Source of the DNA: Haliotis asinina
Lineage: Eukaryota > Mollusca > Gastropoda > Lepetellida > Haliotidae
Assembly: GCF_037392515.1 (NCBI RefSeq)
Contig: NC_090283.1
Coordinates: 27,358,249 to 27,422,248, forward strand
Reading direction: 5' to 3'
DNA: 64,000 bases
The notes beneath the pieces were generated by a model, which was not told where the DNA came from, did no database searches, and saw nothing but the letters and a program-made list of their open reading frames with translations. Shown piece after piece: positions 23,905 through 34,500 of this stretch (its first letter is position 1; the number at the start of each line of letters is the position of its first letter). A program made the translations under genes and the position numbers.

Positions 23905-24070
23905 GCATCTATTGCACTACGGAAGTTGTATATCCATTTTTTTATGGATAGTCAACTTCTTTGCATCTGTTGCAATAAAGAAGTCGTTTATCCATAAACA
24001 AAGGCATCTATTGCAATAAAGAAGTTGTTTATCCATAAACAAAGGCATCTATTGCAGTAAGGAAATCTAT
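23905..24070. repeat. 41-bp tandem repeat with inverted segments
   Basis: Units start GCATCTATTGCAATAAAGAA at 23963, 24004 and 24045, with a degraded unit near 23907. TTTATGGATA at 23941 pairs with TATCCATAAA inside the units, and CAACTTCTTTG pairs with CAAAGAAGTTG-like segments, so the array can fold on itself. Confidence 0.7.
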
Positions 24071-24447
24071 TCATACAACTTCCTGGCTTATTGTAAGTAG
24101 TTTTAGCGAGAAGCCATAAACACAAAAAATATTTACCCGGTTGGAACCATATTTACACACTTCATAAGTACCTACACTCCGTGATCATTGTTCATTGTAT
24201 CTGCATATTTTGAATCTACAGAGCTTCCTTGGGGTCTGTAACGCCCATCTGTCAATGATACCCTCTTTTGTGTGCATTTACGTGAAGTTGCAATTATCTT
24301 ACGTATCAAACATTAGCATCACTAAATTTTGTTTTTATAAACCTTCAGGTAATCTCACCTACCTGATAAAACACTGACACAGTAAATTGATTATTTGCAT
24401 TGAAACCGGAAGCTCATGTAAAGTTTTCTGATCGTTGACATGTAGTG

Positions 24448-27400
24448 TTACGGATGTTTGTGGTTGATGCCTTCGTCCCCCTTGGCAACAGGCGTCGTTA
24501 TCACCGACTCATCCCACTCATCTACGGGCTGTCGGGTGCTGATGTCGTCAATGTCCTCACCGTTCTTGAAGTAGCGGAACTGGAAGCTGTTAAAGATGTT
24601 CCAGATGGAGTCCTCGTCCCCGCCTTTCTCCGACATGAATCTGAAGAAAGTATATATGCATAGTTAACCCTTATCGTGCTTAGTGAATTTAATCTTACAC
24701 ATCTTTTAGCAATATTCCAACAATATCATGGTACATCAAAAGTGGACTTCACACATTGGACCCATATAGGGAATCGAACCCAGGTTTTCGGTATGGCGAG
24801 TGAACGCTTTAACCACTGGACTACCCAACGGCCCCTGATTTATACCGGTCCAGTATTGCTGAGTGTTTTGGTGTTCCCAATGAGAGAAACGGGATTTAGG
24901 TAGGAGAAACGTCTAGGTGAGTGACCTTTGATTCATTAGGAAACATACGTTTGTCAAAGGCCTTCTGAACTAGGCGACCCGTGAAGATCCCGGGGTAGAA
25001 TAGGCCTTCAGCAACTCATGCTTGCCATAAACGGCGACTGTGCTTGTCGTAAGAGGCGACTAACGGGATCGGGTGGTCGGGCTCGATGACTTTGTTGACA
25101 CATGTTATCGGTTCCCAATTGCGCAGATCGATGCTAATGTTGTTGGTCACTGGATTGTCTGGTCCAGACTCGATTATTCACAGACCGCCGCCATATAACT
25201 GGAATATTGCTGAGTGCGGCGTAAAACTAAACTCACTCACTCATTCTGAACTAGGCTGCAATACCCTTTATGGCCCTCATATGTCATATATTCATAATAT
25301 CGAAACTGCAAATGTTTTCCATCTTCTCGAGGCAAGTGGCTGTTGCAACATTTTATAATCAGTTAACTCTCTAAGTTGGCCACGCGTGAAGGTAAGGATC
25401 AGAATTGTCTTCAGCAAACCGTAGCTGTCGTAAGAGTCGACTAACGGGATTGGGTGTCCAGGCTCGATGACTTGATTGAAACATGTCATCTTGCCCTGAT
25501 GCTCATGATGTCAATCACTGTATTCTCTGGGCCAGACAGACTATCGTCATACAGCTGGAATATTGCTGAATGTAGCGTTAGTTCAAAACAAACTCTTGCC
25601 TCTGGAAGATGTGTAACGATATCAAATGAAAGCACAATGGTTCATGGAAAATGACCTTGAAGGAACTGAAAGAAACAGAAACAGTTCTACCAGAATGGTC
25701 ATGAATGAATTTTTGTTAAAAGACAGTTCTAAAAAATGCACCTATGTCCTGAAGTAGCGTTCTAGATTAGTCTTAGAAAACCTTAATATCAGACGAATAA
25801 ATTTAATCATTAGGGTACGTATATACCTTCGTAGGACATAGCAGAACGTGATCGGAAAGAAAAAAATCAGTTGCACTTGAAGAGGCGACTAAGGGGTCAG
25901 GATCGTTGACTTGGTTAACACGTTTTCGTATCTCAACTGCATAGGTCAAAGTCCATGCTTTTGATCACTAGGTGCTTTGTTCTCGACTCGATCATTTATA
26001 GGCCGCCGGCACATAGCTGGAACTTTGCTGAGTGCGGTGTCAAACAAACACACAAATAATCTCTCGGAAGTTGTCTGACTTATTTGACTTTTGTCCCGGA
26101 ACGTTGCGCATCGGTGCGTACACACTCGATACGCAAGATGTTTGTGTTGTTCCTACAACTACAGACTGTCCATCACCCATTCACACCAAGTAAGAACATT
26201 ATTTACTTATTATATTCCTCCATATCATCTTGGATCATCTTCTTCAGGTCGAGACCTTTCAGCAAACTTTTGTCCAGGCCCAAGTGTTCTAGATCCCGAG
26301 GACGAATTGCTTTCTCTGACTTCAACCGTGAATCATCGTGGTCGTGTTTCTCGAGACCTCCGTGCATCAGGTTGTGCATGAAGTTTTCGTCCAGGACGCC
26401 ATCCTCAGCCCCGTAGTCACGAGATCCCTCCGGCGCATGATCATGCACGTGCCCCTCGCCCGTCCCGTGCAACAGCTGTTCCGCGTCGACCGTGTTTGGC
26501 GGGGCTCCGTCGATTTTCTCTTCTTCTTTCAGGAGGGCTGTTTTGTCTACCTGTAGAGAAGATCAAAGTCGAGAATGAACATTTATGAATAAATATACAG
26601 CGCTGTCAGTTTATTTGACACGTCACGATGCTGTCCTTTATTGGTAGGTCATAACATTTCATGAAATATATCACGTGCCTTTACTGTAAAAAGCGATGGT
26701 TTACATTTTCAGTGCTGGATGTAAATGAATACACCAAAGGCCAAAGGATACTATGTCCAGATATACAATGTGTTCTTTCTTATGGAACAGATTAAAGCCC
26801 AAAATCTGTTTGCATAAGCGGATCCAGATCGGGGTGCAGGCGTCCCCTTTGTCCTGGAAGTGTACTAAGAAAGATTTCCTTCTGTAACCGACGGATGTTT
26901 TTTATCATTCTGTACCTAGGAATAGGCGCATGTGTTTTTTTTTATAAAGATCCCAATCCTAACCCTCAACGCAAACCCTAACCCTCGAAATAATTGTAAT
27001 TTATAGGATACATTTCAGGGGTTAGGAACGGATCTCTTATCGCTGTATCCTCCTCAAAAGTGATATCATTAAGGCCCCGTATACCGCCCGACGATGTATG
27101 TTTTCTTTGTACATTTTACTGTGACCAGTGATTTGGTCAGCTTATTCGCCGCTCAATTATCGTGTTATTTATTGCATCAATACTTATACTGCCCCTTTAT
27201 ATGTGGACATACAATATGTACATAATAGTATACCGCTGACTAGTACCCTGACTTGTCCTCCAGGCCGAACTCACCCGTCCAATCCGGACTGTGTCCTCTC
27301 CTCTGGGCTTGTCCTCCTTCTTGACTTGGTCCTCATGGCTGTGGTCCTTCCCCGCTTCCTGGTCCCCGTGCATCAGAACTCCGTGGAGCGCCTTGTCAGG

Positions 27401-30184
27401 TCGTTTCGGACCGTGCTCTTGGTTGTCGAACCTCTTATCATTCGGATCAGGATCTATGAAAGCATCTTCCTTAAACTGCTTCAGACTCTCTTTATCGAAG
27501 TTCATTTTGGCCACATCCCCTATTTCAGCTGGTCTCTCTTTCAGCAAATGCTCATCCGCTTCCTCGTGGTTTCCTTCCCCATCATGCATCACGTTGTGGA
27601 GGAAGTCTTCCCCCAGAGCTCCCGTGTCCACGTGTTTGATCGCCTTCTCCTCTGTGGCCTTGCCGTGAACGTCGCCCTCGTGGGCACCGTGTGCTAGAGC
27701 CTCTCCATCGAGAGACCCGATCACGCCGTGATCTTTGGGAGCGTCCCGACCAATCTTTTCCTCAACTGCTTTCTTCCATGCAGCTGTGTTCTCAATTATC
27801 GACCCTTCCTGCTGATCGCGAGTTGGTGCAACTTCTCCCTGTTTTACTTCCCCTCCTTTCTTTGGTTCGAACAGCAGACGGCCATCCTTTGTCTCTTCTT
27901 CGTCTTCAGACTCGCCTGTGGACAAAAGAACGACCTATCTGAACTAACGGAAAATATGATTTTGCTCTATACTCTCACAACTTGTTTAGGGAAACATAAT
28001 GCTTATCGGAGACCAATTATTATAAAGTTTGTTTCAGTGAGTGAGTAAACTTTGTTTTACGCCGCTTTTAGCAATATTATGGGGACACCAGAAATGGGCT
28101 TCACACACTGTGCCCATATGGGGATGCGAACCCGGGTTCGGCGTGACGAGCAAACGCCTTAACCTCTATACTACCCCCTTGTTTCAGTGAGTGAGGTGAC
28201 CTGACCCATACTCATACTTGCCAAACCACCCCACCTTTACATTCACATACGAATTTCAAACTATAAGCAAGAACGACTTAACGTAGTCTGAACGTCATTT
28301 CCGGTGTGGCAGGGCGACGTCTAAGAAGCTATGTCAGCCTCTGTCCTTCAAGTGCTGTATGAAAAGCACTGGACTCAGACCACCTTTTCTTCATAACAAT
28401 TTAGGTTCGCAAACGAAACATTGTGACTATTTTACAGAGTAAAATGACATTCTGTGAACCCCCAAATTCCCAGTAATCAGTGCGCATGGAAACCGACGAG
28501 TGGAGAGATGTTACCTGGCTGATCTTGTGTCATATGACTCTGCTGCTCATCTTGTCAACTGAGTGGGCGCCATGAAACGCAATACATATCATATTCGGGA
28601 TTACATTTGTCACGGAATGTACAGATGTCGCATAATTCAATGTTTAAATGATGATAATACAGAAGAAAGGAACATTCACAGATTGTCGGATAAATCAGAT
28701 GTCGGAGTCCACCGTAGTTAAGTACAGATCCTACTACTTTTGTTGGGCTGAGTCCCATGAAATGAGTGAAACGTGAAGTGTCATTCACTCCCAGAATCAT
28801 CTGAGCTAGTAAGAGTACAGGTGTACAAGGTCTATCGGTAAGACCGCTTATACAAAGGAATATTAGAGGCAATTAATCATGTACAGTGGAAGCTGACACT
28901 GACATTTATCATCAGTGTGTGTGATGCCAGTCATTACTTTGTGTTTGAAACCATATTTGTTGTCTCGTGGCGAGTCGGAGAGAGCATCGGCTGGTAAAGC
29001 GGTGAGAGGCAACTGTTCTTGTCGTAAGAGACTAACTTTGGGATCGGCTGGTCTGTCTCGTCGACTTGACTGACTCATGTCATGCAGATCGATGCTCATG
29101 ATGTCAATCAGTGGGACGTTGGTTCAGATTCGATTACTTACTGACTACTACTGGATAGCTGGTGTATTGCCGAGTGGGACGTTTAACAGCAATAAAATAT
29201 TGTAGCGATGCAACAGAGATACAAACAATGGGTATACATTTGCGGATCCAGAGGGGTTCGGTGAGGGATGGGGAGGTGGGTAAAGGTTGGTGTCAGGGAT
29301 TCCCTGGTGTCAGGGATATATACCCGCAAAAAGACTCCAAACAGGATTGAGTATATCACAGATAAAAACATTAACCACTTATACTGTGTAGTTTATGTAC
29401 GGAGACCAGAACGACGACAAGAATACTGTTTACACGCCATCAGCCCACATATGGCGTTTCGTATTGATGTCGATAAAAAAAACCCAACATACACGTGGAA
29501 CCAGCCCCGTCGCTTGTCGATCGTTGATTTAGTTGGAATTAATACAGTATACCATATCTCATTGTGAAAATAGAATTCTTTGATATCAGAGTCTAATATA
29601 TGTATGATTTTGGTTGGATGGTTGTTTTAAGCCGCACTCTGCAATACTCCAGCCATGCGGCGGCGGTCTAAAATAATCGAGTCTGGACCAGACAATCCAG
29701 TGGTCCACAGCATGGGCATCGATTTACATACGGGGATACGATGACATGTAAACCATGTGAGCGAGCCTGACCACCCGTTCTCGTCAGTCGCCTCTTACAA
29801 TAAACATTTCGAGCTGAACCGTCTGTCCTTATTGTTCGGCTCACGTGACTAATTTGTGACGTAATATATGAATGTGCACTTTCAGGAAAACGTGCTCTGG
29901 TAATGACTGTGACAGAATATTTTACGACTACTTGAATTATGTTAAATTGGTTTAGAGGCGCGAATGTTTAGGGCTGATAAATCAAGTCATTTATCAGGGA
30001 AAAATACCCAAACCCCTGCGTTTTTTTCGGTCTCTTGATACGTACAGGATCTTTGCCAACCCAAAACAAAATGGCTTGACGACCTGTCTTTACGTGTATA
30101 TATCTTACCTGCACGTGTGGGTAGTGCTGCAACACAGGTAAAACTAATCAGCACAATGAACAGGTAGGTCCATGACGTCATCAT
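24448..30184 (-). CDS. Secreted acidic His-rich protein of unknown function, 417 aa
   Basis: Four exons join with agreeing phases: 30184-30109, 27915-27275, 26550-26207 and 24640-24448 (stop TAA). Exon 1 encodes a signal peptide, MMTSWTYLFIVLISFTCVAA, and ends CGTGCAG before GTAAGA. The mature protein is rich in Asp, Glu, His, Lys and Gly. Exon 2 (residues 26-239) holds DGRLLFEP and a module containing GALGEDFLHNVMHDG; exon 3 (residues 240-353) repeats the module as GVLDENFMHNLMHGG with similar flanks (HGAHEGDVH and HGTGEGHVH). A weaker third echo is ALHGVLMHGD. Exon 4 encodes SIWNIFNSFQFRYFKNGED and an acidic tail. There is no Cys-rich, EF-hand or enzyme motif that I recognise. The composition would suit metal or calcium binding, or a matrix or secretory-granule protein, but that is inference. 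SINEs of both families occupy its introns. Confidence 0.65.
24690..24835 (-). mobile_element. SINE family I, reverse
   Basis: Reads CTTTTAGCAATATTCCAACA, CTTCACACATTGGACCCAT, GGGAATCGAACCCAGGTTTT and GAGTGAACGCTTTAACCACT: the family I consensus in reverse. It lies in the last intron of the 417-residue gene. Confidence 0.7.
24966..25246 (+). mobile_element. SINE-like repeat, family II, well preserved
   Basis: GTGAAGATCCCGGGGTAGAA through GAGGCGACTAACGGGATCGG, CAGATCGATGCTAATGTTGT and CCAGACTCGATTATTCACAG, ending GGAATATTGCTGAGTGCGGC and AAACTCACTCACTCA. This is the best copy of family II in the window. Confidence 0.75.
25383..25595 (+). mobile_element. SINE-like repeat, family II, degraded
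   Basis: GTGAAGGTAAGGATCAGAAT, GTCGACTAACGGGATTGGGT and AGCTGGAATATTGCTGAATG mark a decayed copy. Confidence 0.6.
25870..26055 (+). mobile_element. SINE-like repeat, family II, degraded
   Basis: GAAGAGGCGACTAAGGGGTC, CTCGACTCGATCATTTATAG, GCTGGAACTTTGCTGAGTGC. It ends about 150 bp before exon 3 of the 417-residue gene (reading along the plus strand). Confidence 0.55.
28036..28183 (-). mobile_element. SINE family I, reverse
   Basis: Starts GTGAGTGAGTAAACTTTG, continues TTTACGCCGCTTTTAGCAA, GGGCTTCACACACTGTGCCC, GCGAACCCGGGTTCGGCGTG and CAAACGCCTTAACC. It lies in the first intron of the 417-residue gene. Confidence 0.7.
28975..29190 (+). mobile_element. SINE-like repeat, family II, degraded
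   Basis: Contains GTCGTAAGAGACTAACTTTG, CATGTCATGCAGATCGATGC and GATTCGATTACTTACTGACT. The tail has lost the ACTC repeats. Confidence 0.55.
29610..29815 (-). mobile_element. SINE-like repeat, family II, reverse
   Basis: AAGCCGCACTCTGCAATACT, AATCGAGTCTGGACCAGACA, GAGCCTGACCACCCGTTCTC and AGTCGCCTCTTACAAT are family II in reverse. Confidence 0.65.
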
Positions 30185-30375
30185 GGCGTCAGAGTCACTT
30201 GCAAAGGTATGTATAAAGGTGTGTTTCCAATGGTCGACAAGAGATCACCTTTATAACGTTATTCCGTTGTATTGTTCAGGAATGTTGTTTCCAAGATCCA
30301 CAAGTAGACGGTTCAGTCCAGTTCAATCCCAACACGTTGCCTTTTCTCTCGCAAATCAAGTGGATTGGTCTCCTT

Positions 30376-30390
30376 GATGTATATATACTG
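30376..30390 (-). promoter_or_regulatory. Candidate TATA box of the 417-residue protein gene
   Basis: CAGTATATATACATC on the minus strand, about 190-200 bp upstream of the start codon at 30184. It would place transcription start near 30350 and a 5' UTR of roughly 165 nt. Only the motif and its position support this. Confidence 0.3.
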
Positions 30391-30794
30391 CTTTGTTGTC
30401 TCCTAACTATTCATAGAAATACATATTGCATCAACTGCCAACCTTCCAGAAGTGACGTGTTTCTTCCACGCTTGTTCAAAGGAATCAATTAACAGTCCGA
30501 TGCTGAGTTTTGGTGTGGTGTTCGTTGTTCTAGTATGACCAGAAACAGTTAAAACATCGACTACTTCGATATCGATTGCACAAACATCGTTGCAGAATGT
30601 GAACGTTTCTCCTTGAAACGAACATTTGCATTTCATGGCAACGTGTAGCACTTAAATGAACTTTTAACAAATTGAGAACACACGCCGAAACGCAACAAAG
30701 TCATTACTGTCTCCTTTCCTCAGTAGACAGGGAGTTCAATAAGAGGCAACACGTGGTGGAACTTAAAGGGGCCATCTCAAAACCACATAAGTCG

Positions 30795-30800
30795 TTTATT
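30795..30800 (-). terminator. Possible polyadenylation signal of the inositol dehydrogenase-like gene
   Basis: AATAAA on the minus strand about 710 nt after the stop codon at 31512-31514. No nearer canonical AATAAA was found on that strand; a variant signal closer to the stop is possible. Confidence 0.25.
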
Positions 30801-31511
30801 GATCAGTACGGACATATAATCTGCCACAAACAAATTAAATAGTGGAAACAAATTCAGTACAACTAACTATATGTTCAATCTGTATCGTTGTGAAGTTCTT
30901 AATACATATATTAAAATGCATCAGATTTGCTCAAGTATATCATCTTCAAAACATCAAGTTACGGGGACTTCTTTCATATTAATGGAACACACAGTTTGCA
31001 GATTTATACGGTTTTTCACATATTACGTCGACAGGGTAATAAAATTATAGTGACAAATTGGTGAATGAATACTGTATGTATCCAATATGATAGAACAAAC
31101 TCAAAATACATTTTTGAAACGAATAGTATAGATATGTCAACTATCAGAACGTAACAATGAAACATGCATTGATATAATCAAGGATGTTTCGTTCCTGCTT
31201 CTATTTGTCAACAATACCGTGCACATCACAATAACTTAAAATATTTCTGGAGACGTATATATCATTCATTATTGTGGATTTTCCACTTTTAAAGGATTTT
31301 TGAAAGGGTCATCTAAGACGCACCTCCCTCGAAACAAAAACTCAAAAAGCTCTACTAAAAATCTCAATGTGGGCATAATTTCTATGAAAAAGACATTGGC
31401 ATTTTTTCCATAATAAATTAACATCAGATCCGCTTTGTGAGATTTCTTCCGATTATACCCGCAACATCAATCCACTGTGGTCAAGGTCATCTTGACAAGT
31501 AGAGGTCAAGG

Positions 31512-34500
31512 TCACAGGAGCAGAACAGGCGCTCCTGTCTCCAAGGACTCCCCGCACGCTCTGGCAAGTTTCATGGCAGACAAAGTGTCGTGTTTAGTCA
31601 CTTCTAGTTCTGCTTTACCTGGAACGTATCATTTACGCTTTAAAATATGAGCTGAATTTCTCTCCCCAAGCCCCACAAACATTTTGAATTACAAGGGCAG
31701 AATGTATAAGCAAGTATTGCACATCGTCACATTTTCCGAAGAACATTACCTCCAAAAACTTTTTTCTCGAATAAGGAATCTAGTTTGAAAATAAATGAGA
31801 AAGGATTCGCGGCGACGTTTCTTTTTCCAAAAAGACAGGCTTATTTTTCGGTCTCGAATCTTCTTTCAGCGTTCCCCATCGATAGAAAAATAAGACGTAC
31901 TTGCAGAAGAATGTCTTTAGAAAGGACAGTGTATGAATATCATAAATTATTTTAGGAATACAGAAGATCCATTCTCTTCCCACAGAGGTTATACTTGTTT
32001 CTGTTTTGATACGGCCATATTTCCCGGTGCTCATAAAATCCCACAGAGTCAACAGATCGCAACACGAATTGTCTCCCTTCTCCTATCCAATCAGAACACT
32101 TGTTACACTGACTTAGATCCTACTTAACTAATACAGATAAATGTGGGGATACAAATATCCCTCATCTGCCGTGGACCTGTGTTCTTGTGACACACAAGAC
32201 GTTTAATGGCTAGCTTGACCGTTGTCCAAAATAGCTATGGAGACACAACTGATCCGGCCACAACATGACTGACTTCTGTCTATATGAAACATTTGTGCGG
32301 GGAGGACGAAGAGGTTCTGGAGTTCCCAAAGCATACAGCAATTAACGAGACCTAAAAAATGATCACATATGAAACAAGGTCGCTGGCTGCACAACGAAAT
32401 CTAAATGCAACCAATCACGAGTCTTGAACACTCGCCCCATGAAAGGGCCGTACTAGAACAGAGGTTCGTAGGAAGATGTGACAAGTAACTTCTGTGGGAA
32501 GAGAATGCAGAGGATTCTGTAATTGTTGAAAAAACGGAAATCAGCTATTTAACCGGAGAACGCAAAACGAGGGTGTCAGCTCAAACACATCACAAGGTCA
32601 CCTATTTTCTGGAGATCAGCTATGATTAAAAACATCAAATATAGAGAGTCTTCCGCCGATGCCATTCTCTTCCCACAGAGGTTACTTGTCATATCTTCCT
32701 ACGAACCTCTGTTCTACTACGACTATATTTCTCGGTTCTCATAAAATCCCCTAGCGGCAAAATATGGCAGCAGATTTATCTCCCTTTTTTCTGTCCAATC
32801 AGAACACGTGTTACGTCGACTTAGATTCAACTTGACAAATGCAAGCAATGTGGAGAAACAAATATGACATGACTGTGTTCTGTCTAGAAGAAACATTTGA
32901 GTATCGCGCTCGGGAAGAGGTACTAGTTTTCACGATGCATCCGCAAATTACCGAGATCTTGCGAACGATCCCTTTTGATACAAGGTCGCTAAATCTGATT
33001 ACCTCCAATCACGAATCTTGAACACTCGCACCATAACAGGGTCATACAGAACAGAGGTTACGTAGGAAGATATGACAAGTAAAGAAGAGGGAAGAGAATG
33101 GCCGATTCAAGTGGTGTTTATACCTATCAGGGATCTCTCTGTTTAGACATACCTGATTCACAAATACACTGTTAATAACGCTGTGAGATATCGAACTGTC
33201 ACCTGATTTCAATATGCTATAAAACAGTATTTATAAATGATAGCTGGTCTGTTCATTGCAGCACATTACCTTCCAAGACATCCAAAAAATGACTGAGCTC
33301 AAGATGGTACGCTTCATCATAACGTCCAACAAACCCCGGTGAATAAGGAGGCGCTGATGTCGCGGAGTGGAGTTGGTTGACGCTGGTGTTTGTCACTGTC
33401 AAGTTCCCGTTGTCAAATTTCGCCTGTAACATCAGATGACTGTAAGCTGATTCAGGAAATGACCACATGTTCATAGAAATATTTGTCTGAAAAAGAATTT
33501 TCAACCCCCAAGGTTAAATATATAATTCACCTCCAATCTCTGATCGTAGCCGGATGCAGAAACGCGGCCGTTGTCAATCATAGACACAACGCCATTTTCA
33601 TACTTGATGGTGACGTTCACTAGGTCAAGGTCACCAAGTTTTCCCACCTCCGGGTCAAATGCATTTCCACATGCGTAGATACTTTTTGGCTTTGATCCTA
33701 CCATCCATAAAGAAAGGTCAAGGTCGTGGATCGTAGAGTCAAAGAAAATTCCTCCTAGAAAAGTTAAGATTTATGATTAAACTTCCCATCGCATTTTCAT
33801 CTATGTGAAATACACGAATCTATTGTGAAATACAAAATACAAACGTAATTACACGAAAAAATATTCATACAGAATAAAACCGTAACCGGAAGTTGCCGCC
33901 GTCAATTAACAAATGGCGGATTACCTGACGCCCGGATGTAGTCGGTAGAGGGAGCACTGACATCGTGACTTGAACCCTTCAGAAGGCGGAGTTGGCCGAA
34001 TGTTTCTGACCGGATGTGGTCATGCATTTGTCGGAAGCTCGGGTCATATCTCCTGCGTAACCGTGTCACACGTACTGTATAACTTGATTATGATCATTTT
34101 AAAAACATAAAACTAACGACAAGTCGTCAAAAACAGTATGCACTCCAAATTCACGTGGATGAACGATATGAGGAGTATTGTGAATAAGATTAGAAGTATT
34201 GTGAACAAAGTGGTGAGGGTACAGTAGTCATGGTAAAGGTACAGTGAACATGGTGAGGGTACTGGGAATATGCTGAGGGCACAATGATCAAGGTGGGGGA
34301 TACTGTGGAAAAGGTGTAGGTACAGTGAACAAGGTGAGGATACAGTGAACAGGGTGAGGGTACTGTGAACAAGGGGACAAAACAGTGAACAAGGTGAAGG
34401 TACTGTGAACAAGGGGAAAAAGTTGTTTGAACAAGGTGAAGGAACAGTGAACAGGGTGAAGGTACAGTGGGCAAGGTGAAGGTGCAGTAAACAAGGTGAG

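Larger units (their letters stand above)
21513..24447. other. Intergenic spacer between the two secreted-protein genes
   Basis: No exon could be supported. It should hold the promoter of the 217-residue gene on its left side, but no clear TATA box was chosen. Two small palindromic tandem repeats lie at 22636-22735 and 23905-24070, and a trinucleotide run (CCA, CAA) at 23425-23455. Confidence 0.5.

Noticed and set aside
26955-26992. CCTAACCCT motifs resembling telomere repeat
   Set aside because: Only about three imperfect units; too short to call an interstitial telomere.
29987-30108. Continuation of the signal-peptide open frame past position 30109
   Set aside because: GTAAGA after CGTGCAG is a strong donor, and the phase matches exon 2 at 27915.
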